From the NCBI RefSeq assembly GCF_947495025.1, contig NZ_CANLXG010000002.1:744001-808000 (forward strand): a DNA stretch of 64,000 nucleotides, given 5' to 3'. The notes below the pieces were generated by a model. That model had not been told where the DNA came from and searched no databases. It was given only the letters and a program-made list of their open reading frames with translations. This document shows positions 16,342 through 23,691 of the stretch, piece after piece. Source of the stretch: an uncultured Roseobacter sp. Its GTDB lineage: Bacteria > Pseudomonadota > Alphaproteobacteria > Rhodobacterales > Rhodobacteraceae. Positions within the stretch are counted from its first letter, which is position 1. Each line of letters begins with the position of its first letter. The translations under genes and the position numbers were made by a program.

Positions 16342-17235
16342 ATGCGCCCCACCGACCGGACCGGCCTCGCCATTGTCCTCAGCCTCATTGCTCTTGCATT
16401 GTTTGATGCCATGGGTCTGGTGATCAAACTGCTGTCTGACCGTTATTCCGCTGTTGAACTGTCGGCCTGGCGCAACCTCTTCGGGCTGATCCCGTCGATG
16501 ATCGCGCTGACCGCAGCGCGCGGCTGGCATGCAGCAGGCAGACCGCTGCGAATACGGCAGTGGAAACTGGCCCTGATGCGCGGTGTGATCGTGACTTTGG
16601 CACAGCTGTGCTTTTATCTGTCGCTTGGGGTTCTGCCTTTTGCCACCGCGTCGACTATCGCCTATGCCAATGCGCTTTTCATGACCGCACTGGCCGTGCC
16701 GCTGCTCGGCGAAAAGGTCGGCTGGATGCGGTGGAGTGCGGTCTCTGTTGGATTTGCGGGCGTTATCCTGGTGATGCAGCCAGGCGCCGCCACATTCACA
16801 CCCTATGCCCTGCTGCCGCTGGGGGCCGCAGTTTTCTATGCGCTGGTTGGCGTCACATCGCGGTTGTTTGACGAAGATGTTCCCAGCCCTCTGATCAGCG
16901 TCTATTCTTCGGTTGCGGCCTTGTCCGGCTCTGTAATTCTGGCCCTCGCATGGGGTGGCTTTACCCCGGTGACGACCAGCACTGATATGGCCTGGATCGT
17001 CGCAATGGGTGGTTTCGGTGGCACGGCTGTCCTCTTTCTGGTGGTTTCTTACCGCATGACCGAACAAAGCAACCTCGCCCCTTTCAGCTATTTCGGCATC
17101 CCCATGGCCTTCGGGCTTGGCTGGTTTTTCTTTGACGAAAACCCGTGGGATCAGCTCTTTCCGGGGGCACTGCTGATCGTCGCGGGCGGTCTGCTTATCA
17201 TCTGGCGCGAGCGGCAACTGAGGCAATCCTCCTGA
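16342..17235 (+). CDS. DMT (EamA) family transporter
   Basis: This 297-residue inner-membrane protein has about ten hydrophobic segments in two EamA halves. The first half includes LFDAMGLVIKLLSDRYSAVELSAWRNLFGLIPS, the second FLVVSYRMTEQSNLAPFSYFGIPMAFGLGWFFFDE. The C-terminal pattern GALLIVAGGLLIIWRERQ is typical of drug/metabolite-type exporters such as RarD/RhaT relatives. The ATG at 16342 was preferred because it immediately precedes the first membrane segment; an in-frame ATG at 16288 would add 18 non-conserved residues. The substrate is unknown. The gene ends about 90 bp before the operator pair of the next locus. Confidence 0.85.
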   Translation: MRPTDRTGLAIVLSLIALALFDAMGLVIKLLSDRYSAVELSAWRNLFGLIPSMIALTAARGWHAAGRPLRIRQWKLALMRGVIVTLAQLCFYLSLGVLPFATASTIAYANALFMTALAVPLLGEKVGWMRWSAVSVGFAGVILVMQPGAATFTPYALLPLGAAVFYALVGVTSRLFDEDVPSPLISVYSSVAALSGSVILALAWGGFTPVTTSTDMAWIVAMGGFGGTAVLFLVVSYRMTEQSNLAPFSYFGIPMAFGLGWFFFDENPWDQLFPGALLIVAGGLLIIWRERQLRQSS

Positions 17236-17327
17236 CCTGTCTGCAGAAGTGTTTCCGGTATCATTTTCTGACCAGCCAACCGTGAACAGTTTTAAAGTTA
17301 TTACTTTTCATCATCTTAAGCCTTTTC

Positions 17328-17373
17328 TGAGGTACGTCCCTCAAAAATATGTCGACATGAGGTGCGTACCTCA
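17328..17373 (+). promoter_or_regulatory. two near-identical palindromic operators
   Basis: TGAGGTACGTCCCTCA (17328-17343) and TGAGGTGCGTACCTCA (17358-17373) share the consensus TGAGGTRCGTMCCTCA and are dyads. Their centres are 30 bp apart, close to three helical turns, which favours binding of two dimers on one face of the DNA or a looped tetramer. They lie 72-117 bp before the binding-protein gene. The most likely binder is the LacI-family regulator encoded at 25333, inferred from its position inside the same locus; LacI-family operators are usually 14-20 bp palindromes with a central CG step. Confidence 0.65.
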
Positions 17374-17444
17374 TTTAGCGTTTGAGGCAGTCATTAACCG
17401 AATCGGCAGGGACCGGTCGGACAGGACTCATAGGGAGGAATTAC

Positions 17445-18764
17445 ATGAAGTATTCAAAACTGACCGCGGTCAGCGCACTGAGCATGACAATTGCGGGCCT
17501 TGGTGCGTCGGCACAGGCCGATGATCTGACGCTCTGCTGGGCCGCATGGGATCCGGCAAACGCGCTGGTGGAACTCAGCAAGGAATTCGAAGCGGAATCC
17601 GGCCACAGCATGAGCTTTGAGTTCATCCCCTGGCCTAATTTTGCCGACCGGATGCTCAACGAGCTGAATTCCGGCGGTAAACTCTGCGACCTGCTGATCG
17701 GTGACAGCCAGTGGATCGGCGGCGGCGCCGAAAATGGCCACTACGTGAAACTGAACGACTTCTTCGACGCCGAAGGCATCTCCATGGGCGATTTCGCTGA
17801 TGCGACGGTCTATGCCTACTCCACCTGGCCCAAAGGTACACCGAACTACTACGCGCTCCCCGCCATGGGTGACGCCAATGGCTGGTTCTACCGCAAAGAC
17901 TGGTTTGCGCGCGAAGACATCCGCGAAGCCTTCAAGGCCGAAACAGGCCGCGAGCTGGGCGAGCCGAAAACCCAGAAGGAAATGCTGGAAATCGCGCAGT
18001 TCTTCCAGGGTCGGGAAATCGACGGCCAGACAGTTTATGGTGCCGCTATCTTTACCGAGCGGGGCTCTGAAGGCATCACCATGGGCGTCACATCCGCGCT
18101 CTACCCCTGGGGCTTCAAATACGAAAACACCCCCGGCTCCTACGACATGGAAGGTGCTGTGAACTCTGCAGAGGCCGTCGAGGCGCTGGAATTCTACAAG
18201 GAATTCTACAAAACCGCGACACCGCCGGGCTACACAAACTCCTACATGGGTGAAAGCCTCGACGCCTTCAAATCCGGTCAGGTCGCGATGGCGATGAACT
18301 GGTTTGCCTTCTTCCCGGGCCTCTATGCAGACCCGAACACCGGCGGCGACAAGATCGACTTCTTCGTGAACCCGCCACAGAACCAGGCCGGCTCCACGCT
18401 GGGTGGTCAGGGCATCTCGGTTGTAGCGTACTCCGACAAGCAGGACGCGGCACTTGAGTATATCAAATGGTTCGCCAACCCTGAGGTCCAGCAGAAATGG
18501 TGGGATCTGGGCGGCTACTCAGCGCACAAGGCGGTACTTGAAAGCCCTGAATTCGTGGACAGCGCCCCCTTTGCAGGTGACTTCCTCGAAGCCATGGGCG
18601 CGGTACAGGACTTCTGGCAGGAACCGGCCTACGCCGAACTGCTGCTCGCCATGCAGAAACGCATCCACGACTATGTGGTTGCCGATCAGGGCACAGCCCA
18701 GGAAGCCCTCGACAAGCTGATCGAGGACTGGACAGAGACCTTTGAAGACGAAGGCAAGCTCTGA
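17445..18764 (+). CDS. ABC transporter sugar/polyol-binding protein
   Basis: This is a 439-residue extracellular solute-binding protein of the family 1 (MalE/UgpB-like) type. A Sec signal, MKYSKLTAVSALSMTIAGLGASAQA, precedes the mature start DDLTLCWAAW. The lobe motifs DLLIGDSQWIGGGAENGHYVKL and FKSGQVAMAMNWFAFFPGL, and SYSDKQDAALEYIKWF-like text near the end, are typical of carbohydrate binders. The ATG at 17445 is preceded by GGGAGGAA at ideal spacing; the frame stays open upstream without a signal-like start. It is the first gene of the catabolic locus, behind the operator pair, and is followed by a stem-loop that probably stabilises its mRNA. The ligand cannot be read from sequence. Confidence 0.9.
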   Translation: MKYSKLTAVSALSMTIAGLGASAQADDLTLCWAAWDPANALVELSKEFEAESGHSMSFEFIPWPNFADRMLNELNSGGKLCDLLIGDSQWIGGGAENGHYVKLNDFFDAEGISMGDFADATVYAYSTWPKGTPNYYALPAMGDANGWFYRKDWFAREDIREAFKAETGRELGEPKTQKEMLEIAQFFQGREIDGQTVYGAAIFTERGSEGITMGVTSALYPWGFKYENTPGSYDMEGAVNSAEAVEALEFYKEFYKTATPPGYTNSYMGESLDAFKSGQVAMAMNWFAFFPGLYADPNTGGDKIDFFVNPPQNQAGSTLGGQGISVVAYSDKQDAALEYIKWFANPEVQQKWWDLGGYSAHKAVLESPEFVDSAPFAGDFLEAMGAVQDFWQEPAYAELLLAMQKRIHDYVVADQGTAQEALDKLIEDWTETFEDEGKL

Positions 18765-18772
18765 ATATCACT

Positions 18773-18796
18773 CAGGGTGGGGTCATCCCCACCCTG
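18773..18796 (+). other. intercistronic stem-loop after the binding-protein gene
   Basis: CAGGGTGGGG (18773-18782) pairs perfectly with CCCCACCCTG (18787-18796) around the loop TCAT. No T-run follows, so it is not a classical terminator. Hairpins at this place in ABC operons (as in malE-malF) usually protect the 3' end of the binding-protein message, giving an excess of binding protein over permease. Confidence 0.7.
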
Positions 18797-18855
18797 TCCC
18801 CTGATCAACCGGTGAGACGGCCACACCCGCCTCGCCCCGGGAAAGCTGCGTCCAC

Positions 18856-19803
18856 ATGTCAGATACCCCCATCTCCCGTGCTGCACAGGTCACACCGCCC
18901 GCTATGGCGCGCAGGATCAAAGGCCTGAGCGACCGCGCCATCGCCTGGATCTTCGTGGCCCCCACGATCTTTCTGCTGCTCGCGATCAATATTTTTCCGC
19001 TGATCTGGACGATCAACCTCAGCTTCACCAACTTCCGCGCCAATCGTCTGAACCGCGAAGTCGACTACGTTGGTCTGCGCAACTACGAGCGTATCCTGAC
19101 CGACACCGACATCTGGCTGAACATGCAGGCCACAGCGCACTTTCTGTTCTGGACCATCTTCTTTCAGGTCCTTATCGGCTTCACGCTGGCCTACCTGATC
19201 AACAAAAAATTCAAGGGTAACGACCTCTGGACCACGATCATCGTCCTGCCAATGATGCTGTCTCCGGCCGTCGTCGGGAACTTCTGGAAGTTCCTGTACC
19301 AGCCGCAGATCGGACTCTTTAACTACATCGTTGCCTTCTTCACCGGCAAAGACCCCTCCAGTTTTGAGATGCTTGGCTCTGTCGACCTCGCTCCCTGGTC
19401 CATCGTGATTGTGGACACCTGGATGTGGACGCCTTTTGTGATGCTCATCTGTCTCGCCGGACTGCGCTCCATACCGGATTACATTTATGAGGCTGCCGAA
19501 ATCGATCGCGCCTCTAAACTGCGCCAGTTTTTCACCATCACCATCCCGATGGTCCTGCCCTTTCTCATGCTCGCGGTGCTCTTTCGCGGCATCGAGAACT
19601 TCAAAATGTTCGACCTTGTGGTTCAGCTTACCGGCGGCGGCCCCGGCTCTACGACCGAGCTGACCTCTATCAACCTGAAACGCGAGGCCTTTGAGAAATG
19701 GCGCACCGGCTATGCCTCGGCCTATGCGATCATCCTTTTCGTTACCGTCTTTGGCCTGGCCAGCATCTACGTCAAAGCACTGAACAAGGTGAAGGAGCGG
19801 TGA
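18856..19803 (+). CDS. ABC sugar transporter permease, MalF-like
   Basis: This is a 315-residue inner-membrane permease with six predicted membrane segments and a MalF-like periplasmic stretch. The cytoplasmic EAA loop that docks to the ATPase is visible as YEAAEIDRASKLRQFFTITIPMVLP. Other family landmarks are AWIFVAPTIFLLLAINIFPLIWTINLSFTNF at the N-terminus and LTGGGPGSTTELTSINL near the end, typical of COG1175. It pairs with the second permease at 19952. Its stop overlaps the start of a 50-codon frame (TGATG at 19801-19805). Confidence 0.92.
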   Translation: MSDTPISRAAQVTPPAMARRIKGLSDRAIAWIFVAPTIFLLLAINIFPLIWTINLSFTNFRANRLNREVDYVGLRNYERILTDTDIWLNMQATAHFLFWTIFFQVLIGFTLAYLINKKFKGNDLWTTIIVLPMMLSPAVVGNFWKFLYQPQIGLFNYIVAFFTGKDPSSFEMLGSVDLAPWSIVIVDTWMWTPFVMLICLAGLRSIPDYIYEAAEIDRASKLRQFFTITIPMVLPFLMLAVLFRGIENFKMFDLVVQLTGGGPGSTTELTSINLKREAFEKWRTGYASAYAIILFVTVFGLASIYVKALNKVKER

Positions 19804-19955
19804 TGATGAACGACTGGCTTTACACCGAAACCGTCTGCGTTGAGGGCAGCGTCCGAGCCTTGGGGGGCGTGAAGTGCCCTCCCGTGGGGAGGGTCGGGCG
19901 CTGCCCGGCGGTTCCCACCGGGCAAGAGCCACAGAAACAGGGTCCCGCGTCATGA
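19803..19955 (+). CDS. possible 50-residue translationally coupled ORF between the permeases
   Basis: An AAGGAG site (19792-19797) lies 5 nt before an ATG that overlaps the upstream permease stop. The frame runs 50 codons and ends in TGA, which overlaps the ATG of the next permease (ATGA, 19952-19955). Start and stop are thus both perfectly placed for coupling. The peptide (MMNDWLYTETVC...) has three cysteines and no membrane segment. It shows no family resemblance, and its second half is encoded by two GC-rich hairpins, so it may be only a translational bridge. Coding status is uncertain. Confidence 0.4.
   Translation: MMNDWLYTETVCVEGSVRALGGVKCPPVGRVGRCPAVPTGQEPQKQGPAS
19877..19924 (+). repeat. 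two adjacent GC-rich hairpins
   Basis: CCCTCCC (19877-19883) pairs with GGGAGGG (19887-19893), and TGCCCGG (19902-19908) pairs with CCGGGCA (19918-19924). They sit back to back inside the 148-bp gap between the two permease genes. They may be mRNA-stabilising structures or a small palindromic repeat element. No other copy was noticed in this window. Confidence 0.55.
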
Positions 19956-20890
19956 GCAGTTTCTCCGTTACAGAGCCCAGCAAACGCTCCAAATGGTTCG
20001 CCGGCACACTGGTCATTGTCTACGCACTCATCACCATGGTGCCGCTGGCATGGATTATGCTGACCGGGTTCAAATCGCCCGCGGATGCGATCAGCTATCC
20101 GCCAAAGGTGCTTTTTGAACCGACGCTCGAAGGCTACGTAAACCTCTTCACCACACGAACGCGCCAGACGGATGAATTCCTCGCCGCCAACCCGCCGGAG
20201 ACCTGGTACGAAGAGATTGTACGCCAGTATGATATGGTCATCGCCGGCCCGTCAAAATTCGGCGAACGCTTCCTGAACTCGGTGATCATCGGCTTTGGTT
20301 CGACCTTTCTCAGCATTTTCCTCGGCACACTGGCCGCCTATGCTTTCTCCAGGTTCAAAATACCGCTGGCGGATGATCTGCTGTTTTTCATTCTGAGTAC
20401 GCGGATGATGCCGCCCATCGCCGTCGCGATCCCGATCTTCCTGATGTACCGTCAGCTGGGTCTGAGTGACACACATCTGGGCATGATCCTGCTTTATACA
20501 GCGGTCAACATTTCGCTGGCGGTCTGGTTGCTCAAGGGTTTCATCGACGAGATCCCGCGGGAATACGAAGAGGCGGCTCTTATCGACGGCTACACCCGCT
20601 TTCAGGCCTTCTACAAAGTCGTATTGCCCCAGGCCGCCACCGGCATCGCATCGACCGCGATTTTCTGCCTGATCTTTGCCTGGAACGAATACGCCTTTGC
20701 CGTTCTGCTGACCTCCGGCACAGCCCAGACGGCGCCACCTTTTATCCCGACCATCATCGGTGTGGGCGGTCTTGACTGGCCCGCCGTTGCCGCCGGTGCG
20801 ACGATCTTCCTGCTGCCGGTGATGATCTTCACGGTCGCTCTGCGCAAACATCTCCTGCGCGGCATTACATTCGGAGCGGTACGAAAATGA
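19952..20890 (+). CDS. ABC sugar transporter permease, MalG-like
   Basis: This 312-residue permease is the second half of the transporter channel. The EAA loop reads PREYEEAALIDGYTRFQAFYKVVLPQA, matching the MalG-type consensus. LFFILSTRMMPPIAVAIPIFLMYRQLGL and the C-terminal RKHLLRGITFGAVR are characteristic of COG0395. The ATG at 19952 directly precedes a normal cytoplasmic N-terminus (MSSFSVTEPSKRSKWFAG). The upstream in-frame extension is the hairpin region and not protein-like. A roughly 60-residue periplasmic insert follows the first membrane segment. Confidence 0.92.
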   Translation: MSSFSVTEPSKRSKWFAGTLVIVYALITMVPLAWIMLTGFKSPADAISYPPKVLFEPTLEGYVNLFTTRTRQTDEFLAANPPETWYEEIVRQYDMVIAGPSKFGERFLNSVIIGFGSTFLSIFLGTLAAYAFSRFKIPLADDLLFFILSTRMMPPIAVAIPIFLMYRQLGLSDTHLGMILLYTAVNISLAVWLLKGFIDEIPREYEEAALIDGYTRFQAFYKVVLPQAATGIASTAIFCLIFAWNEYAFAVLLTSGTAQTAPPFIPTIIGVGGLDWPAVAAGATIFLLPVMIFTVALRKHLLRGITFGAVRK

Positions 20891-20993
20891 CCCTGACCAG
20901 ACCCTTGTGCACAACGCGCCGCGCAGCTGTGCTGTGCCGGTATGGTGCGCGCACGAAACCGACAGCCTGTAATCAGCTTCCGGAGGCCCTGAC

Positions 20994-21182
20994 ATGAGTA
21001 ACTTTTTCACCGGTCTCCTGAGGTTCCGTCGCGGCCCCTGGGAGATGGTCGCAACCATCCTCATCGCGCTGGGTGTCTTCATGCTGATGCAGCCATTTGT
21101 GATGTGGGGCTACACCTATTCCTTCATCACGACGCTGATCGGCACGGTCATGTTCATCGTCGTCAGTCACTTTCCGAAATGA
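20994..21182 (+). CDS. small two-helix membrane protein
   Basis: This is a 62-residue protein with two hydrophobic segments (about 17-34 and 42-58) and a positively charged start (FFTGLLRFRRGPWEMV). GGAGG lies 8 nt before the ATG. It is placed in the transporter operon between the permease and the next coding region and is probably an accessory subunit. Small proteins with a similar RRGPWE start occur in polyol/sugar ABC operons of Rhizobiales and Rhodobacterales, from general recollection; no function is known. The stop overlaps the next start (ATGA). Confidence 0.65.
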   Translation: MSNFFTGLLRFRRGPWEMVATILIALGVFMLMQPFVMWGYTYSFITTLIGTVMFIVVSHFPK

Positions 21183-21601
21183 CCCGCCTAGTGTCATCAG
21201 CATCTGACGTACAGACAGCGATCAACGCCTTTCCCGCCGCCGTGCGTGGCTGTCATATGCGCATCCGCGAAATGATCCTGTCTGTTGCCGATGAACTGGA
21301 CGCGGGCCCGCTGGAGGAAACCCTGAAATGGGGGCAGCCCGCTTACCTTAACACGCGGCGCAGAACCGGGACGACACTCCGGCTCGGGTACACCAGCGAC
21401 ACGCCGGTTCAGGCAGCGATCTATGTGCACTGCCAGACCACCCTCATCCGGGACTTCAGGTTACGCCAGGACGAAGATCTGGCTTTCGACGGCAATCGCG
21501 GGCTTATGCTCGATCCGGACAAACCGCTGCCCGAAGGCCCGCTGCGCGCGTTCATTTCCCAGGCACTGACATACCACAGGAACAAAAAAGCCCATGGCTG
21601 A
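21179..21601 (+). CDS. DUF1801 domain protein
   Basis: This 140-residue protein resembles the DUF1801/YdhG-like fold: RIREMILSVADELDAGPLEETLKWGQPAYL, then GTTLRLGYTSDTPVQAAIYVHCQT. It is soluble, with no signal. The ATG at 21179 overlaps the preceding stop; the frame open upstream to 21104 merely shadows the small membrane gene. It also overlaps the following ATPase gene by 8 bp. DUF1801 members have been linked to iron handling in Gram-positives, without firm biochemistry. Its presence inside a sugar ABC operon, translationally coupled on both sides, is unusual. Confidence 0.75.
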   Translation: MTRLVSSASDVQTAINAFPAAVRGCHMRIREMILSVADELDAGPLEETLKWGQPAYLNTRRRTGTTLRLGYTSDTPVQAAIYVHCQTTLIRDFRLRQDEDLAFDGNRGLMLDPDKPLPEGPLRAFISQALTYHRNKKAHG

Positions 21602-22691
21602 AATCGTAATCAAAAACGTCCGCAAGGAATTCGGCGATTTCACAGCCGTCAGGGAATCCAGTTTCACGATCGAGGACGGTGAGTTCTTTATGCTGCTGGG
21701 TCCTTCGGGCTGCGGCAAAACCACGACACTGCGTATGATCGCAGGCCTGGAACTGCCCACCTCCGGCGAGATTTACCTCGACGGTGAAGAGATCAGCCAG
21801 AAGCCTCCCAGCCAACGTGACATCGCCTTTGTGTTCCAGATGTTCGCGCTTTACCCGCATATGAATGTCTATAAAAACCTCAGTTACCCGCTGGTCAGCC
21901 AGGGCATGAAACGCGCCGCTGTGCGCGATAAGGTGCACGAGGTCGCAGGTATCCTCGGCATTCGTGATATTCTGAAAAAACCGGTGGGCGGCCTCTCTGG
22001 TGGTGATCGACAGCGCGTAGCCCTGGGGCGCGCTATCGTGCGTGATCCAAAGGCTTTTATGATGGATGAACCACTCGGCGCGCTGGATGCGGAATTCCGA
22101 GAACACATGTCCGAGGAGCTGCGCGCACTGCACGACAGGATGAATGCAACAACCGTCTATGTGACCCACGACCAGCTCGAAGCGATGCAGATGGGCGACA
22201 AGATCGTTGTGATGAATAACGCAGTTGTCGAACAGTTCGGGACACCACAGGAAATCTACGACAAACCCGCCACCATGTTCGTGGCGGATTTTATCGGCTC
22301 ACCTTCGATGAACTTCCTTGAGTTTCAGGGAACTGTCAGTGAGGGCGCACAAAGCGTCGAGATGAATGGCCAGAAACTGAGCGTGCCGCGCCAGATACAG
22401 AGCGGTTCGGGCAACCTGGTGTTCGGTGTCCGGCCAGAACATGTCACACTGTCTGACAGCGGCGAATACCGCGGCGAGGTACTGGCCACGGAATACCTCG
22501 GCACCACGCAGATCATCACGCTTGATACACCGAACGGCGAGCTGAAAGCCCGCGTGCCGTCGGGACAGGTGGCCACGGTGGGTGAAAAGATCGGACTGGG
22601 TTTTGATGCGTCGACCATAACGCTCTTTGACCGGAACTCAGGCAAGGCACTGCTGTCTGAACTGAACGAGGAGGTGCTCTCCAATGGCTGA
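21594..22691 (+). CDS. ABC sugar transporter ATP-binding protein (MalK/UgpC-like), first
   Basis: This 365-residue ATPase has Walker A GPSGCGKTT, Q-loop FQMFALYPHMNVYKNL, signature LSGGDRQRVALGRA, Walker B FMMDEPLGALD and the switch His in VTHDQLEA. A TOBE-type regulatory domain follows after about residue 235 (VRPEHVTLS). It energises the two permeases from the cytoplasm. The signature reads GGDRQ in place of the usual GGQRQ, a tolerated change. It overlaps the DUF1801 gene and the second ATPase gene (8 bp each). Confidence 0.93.
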   Translation: MAEIVIKNVRKEFGDFTAVRESSFTIEDGEFFMLLGPSGCGKTTTLRMIAGLELPTSGEIYLDGEEISQKPPSQRDIAFVFQMFALYPHMNVYKNLSYPLVSQGMKRAAVRDKVHEVAGILGIRDILKKPVGGLSGGDRQRVALGRAIVRDPKAFMMDEPLGALDAEFREHMSEELRALHDRMNATTVYVTHDQLEAMQMGDKIVVMNNAVVEQFGTPQEIYDKPATMFVADFIGSPSMNFLEFQGTVSEGAQSVEMNGQKLSVPRQIQSGSGNLVFGVRPEHVTLSDSGEYRGEVLATEYLGTTQIITLDTPNGELKARVPSGQVATVGEKIGLGFDASTITLFDRNSGKALLSELNEEVLSNG

Positions 22692-23679
22692 GGTAGTGCT
22701 CAAAGGGGTTTCAAAATCCTTTGGCGACACAACAGGCGTCGCAGACATCGACATGACGATCCCGGACGGCGCATTCGTAGTGCTGCTGGGCCCGACCGGC
22801 GCGGGCAAGACGACGACACTGCGCCTGATCTCGGGCCTCGAAAAGCTCGATGCAGGCGAGATCAGCATCGGTGGATATACATTGCGCGACGAGACGCCCG
22901 CCCAGCGCGATGTGGCGATGGTGTTCCAGCAGTACTCGCTTTATCCGCATCTGACCGTGCGCGAAAATCTCGAGTTCCCACTGAAATCACCAATACTCAA
23001 AACGCCAAAAGATGAGATCGAGCGCAAAGTGGCAGAGGTCGCCTCTGTGCTTCAGATTTCGCACAAGCTCGACAACAAGGCAACGGCGCTTTCGGGCGGC
23101 GAGATGCAACGGGTTTCCATCGGTCGTGCGCTGGTGCGCGAACCGCAGGTGTATCTGATGGATGAACCACTCAGCTCACTGGATGCCAAACTGCGGACCG
23201 ATCTCCGGATCGAGCTGAAACGGATTCAGGCCAGCCTCGGTGCAACGATCCTCTATGTGACACATGACCAGATCGAGGCGATGACAATGGCCACCCACGT
23301 CGGCGTTCTTAACGAGGGTCGCCTTGTCCAGTACGGCACACCGCGCGACATCTATGAGAACCCGAATTCTGTCTATGTGGCCTCCCGCCTGGGTCTGCCG
23401 CGTATCAATATATTACCCGGTGACCTCTTTGGTCCGGCACCAAACGGCGCACATCAGATCGGCCTGCGGCCTGAACATGTCACCCAGGGTGAAGGGCGCG
23501 AAGCCACAATCGGCCGTATTGAACGGCTCGGTGATCACAGCCGGCTGCACCTGAAACTCGACGGACACGACATCACGACGCTTGCCGACCCGCATGCACA
23601 GTACGCACCGGGTGGCATGATCAGGATAACCCCAAACAACCCTCTGTGTTTTGACGCTCAGGGCGATCGGATTTACTGA
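22684..23679 (+). CDS. ABC sugar transporter ATP-binding protein, second
   Basis: This 331-residue ATPase is paralogous to the preceding one. Walker A is GPTGAGKTT, the Q-loop FQQYSLYPHLTVRENL, the signature LSGGEMQRVSIGRA, Walker B YLMDEPLSSLD and the H-loop VTHDQIEA. A shorter TOBE region (GLRPEHVTQGEG) ends the protein. Two different ATPases in one operon suggest a heterodimeric motor, as in several polyol/glycerol transporters of alphaproteobacteria. It starts 8 bp inside the previous gene and is followed 12 bp later by the kinase gene. Confidence 0.93.
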   Translation: MAEVVLKGVSKSFGDTTGVADIDMTIPDGAFVVLLGPTGAGKTTTLRLISGLEKLDAGEISIGGYTLRDETPAQRDVAMVFQQYSLYPHLTVRENLEFPLKSPILKTPKDEIERKVAEVASVLQISHKLDNKATALSGGEMQRVSIGRALVREPQVYLMDEPLSSLDAKLRTDLRIELKRIQASLGATILYVTHDQIEAMTMATHVGVLNEGRLVQYGTPRDIYENPNSVYVASRLGLPRINILPGDLFGPAPNGAHQIGLRPEHVTQGEGREATIGRIERLGDHSRLHLKLDGHDITTLADPHAQYAPGGMIRITPNNPLCFDAQGDRIY

Positions 23680-23691
23680 AAGGAGACATCT

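Noticed and set aside
18859..20016. 385-codon open frame on the minus strand
   Set aside because: It is antisense to the first permease and the spacer, with highly polar repetitive composition.
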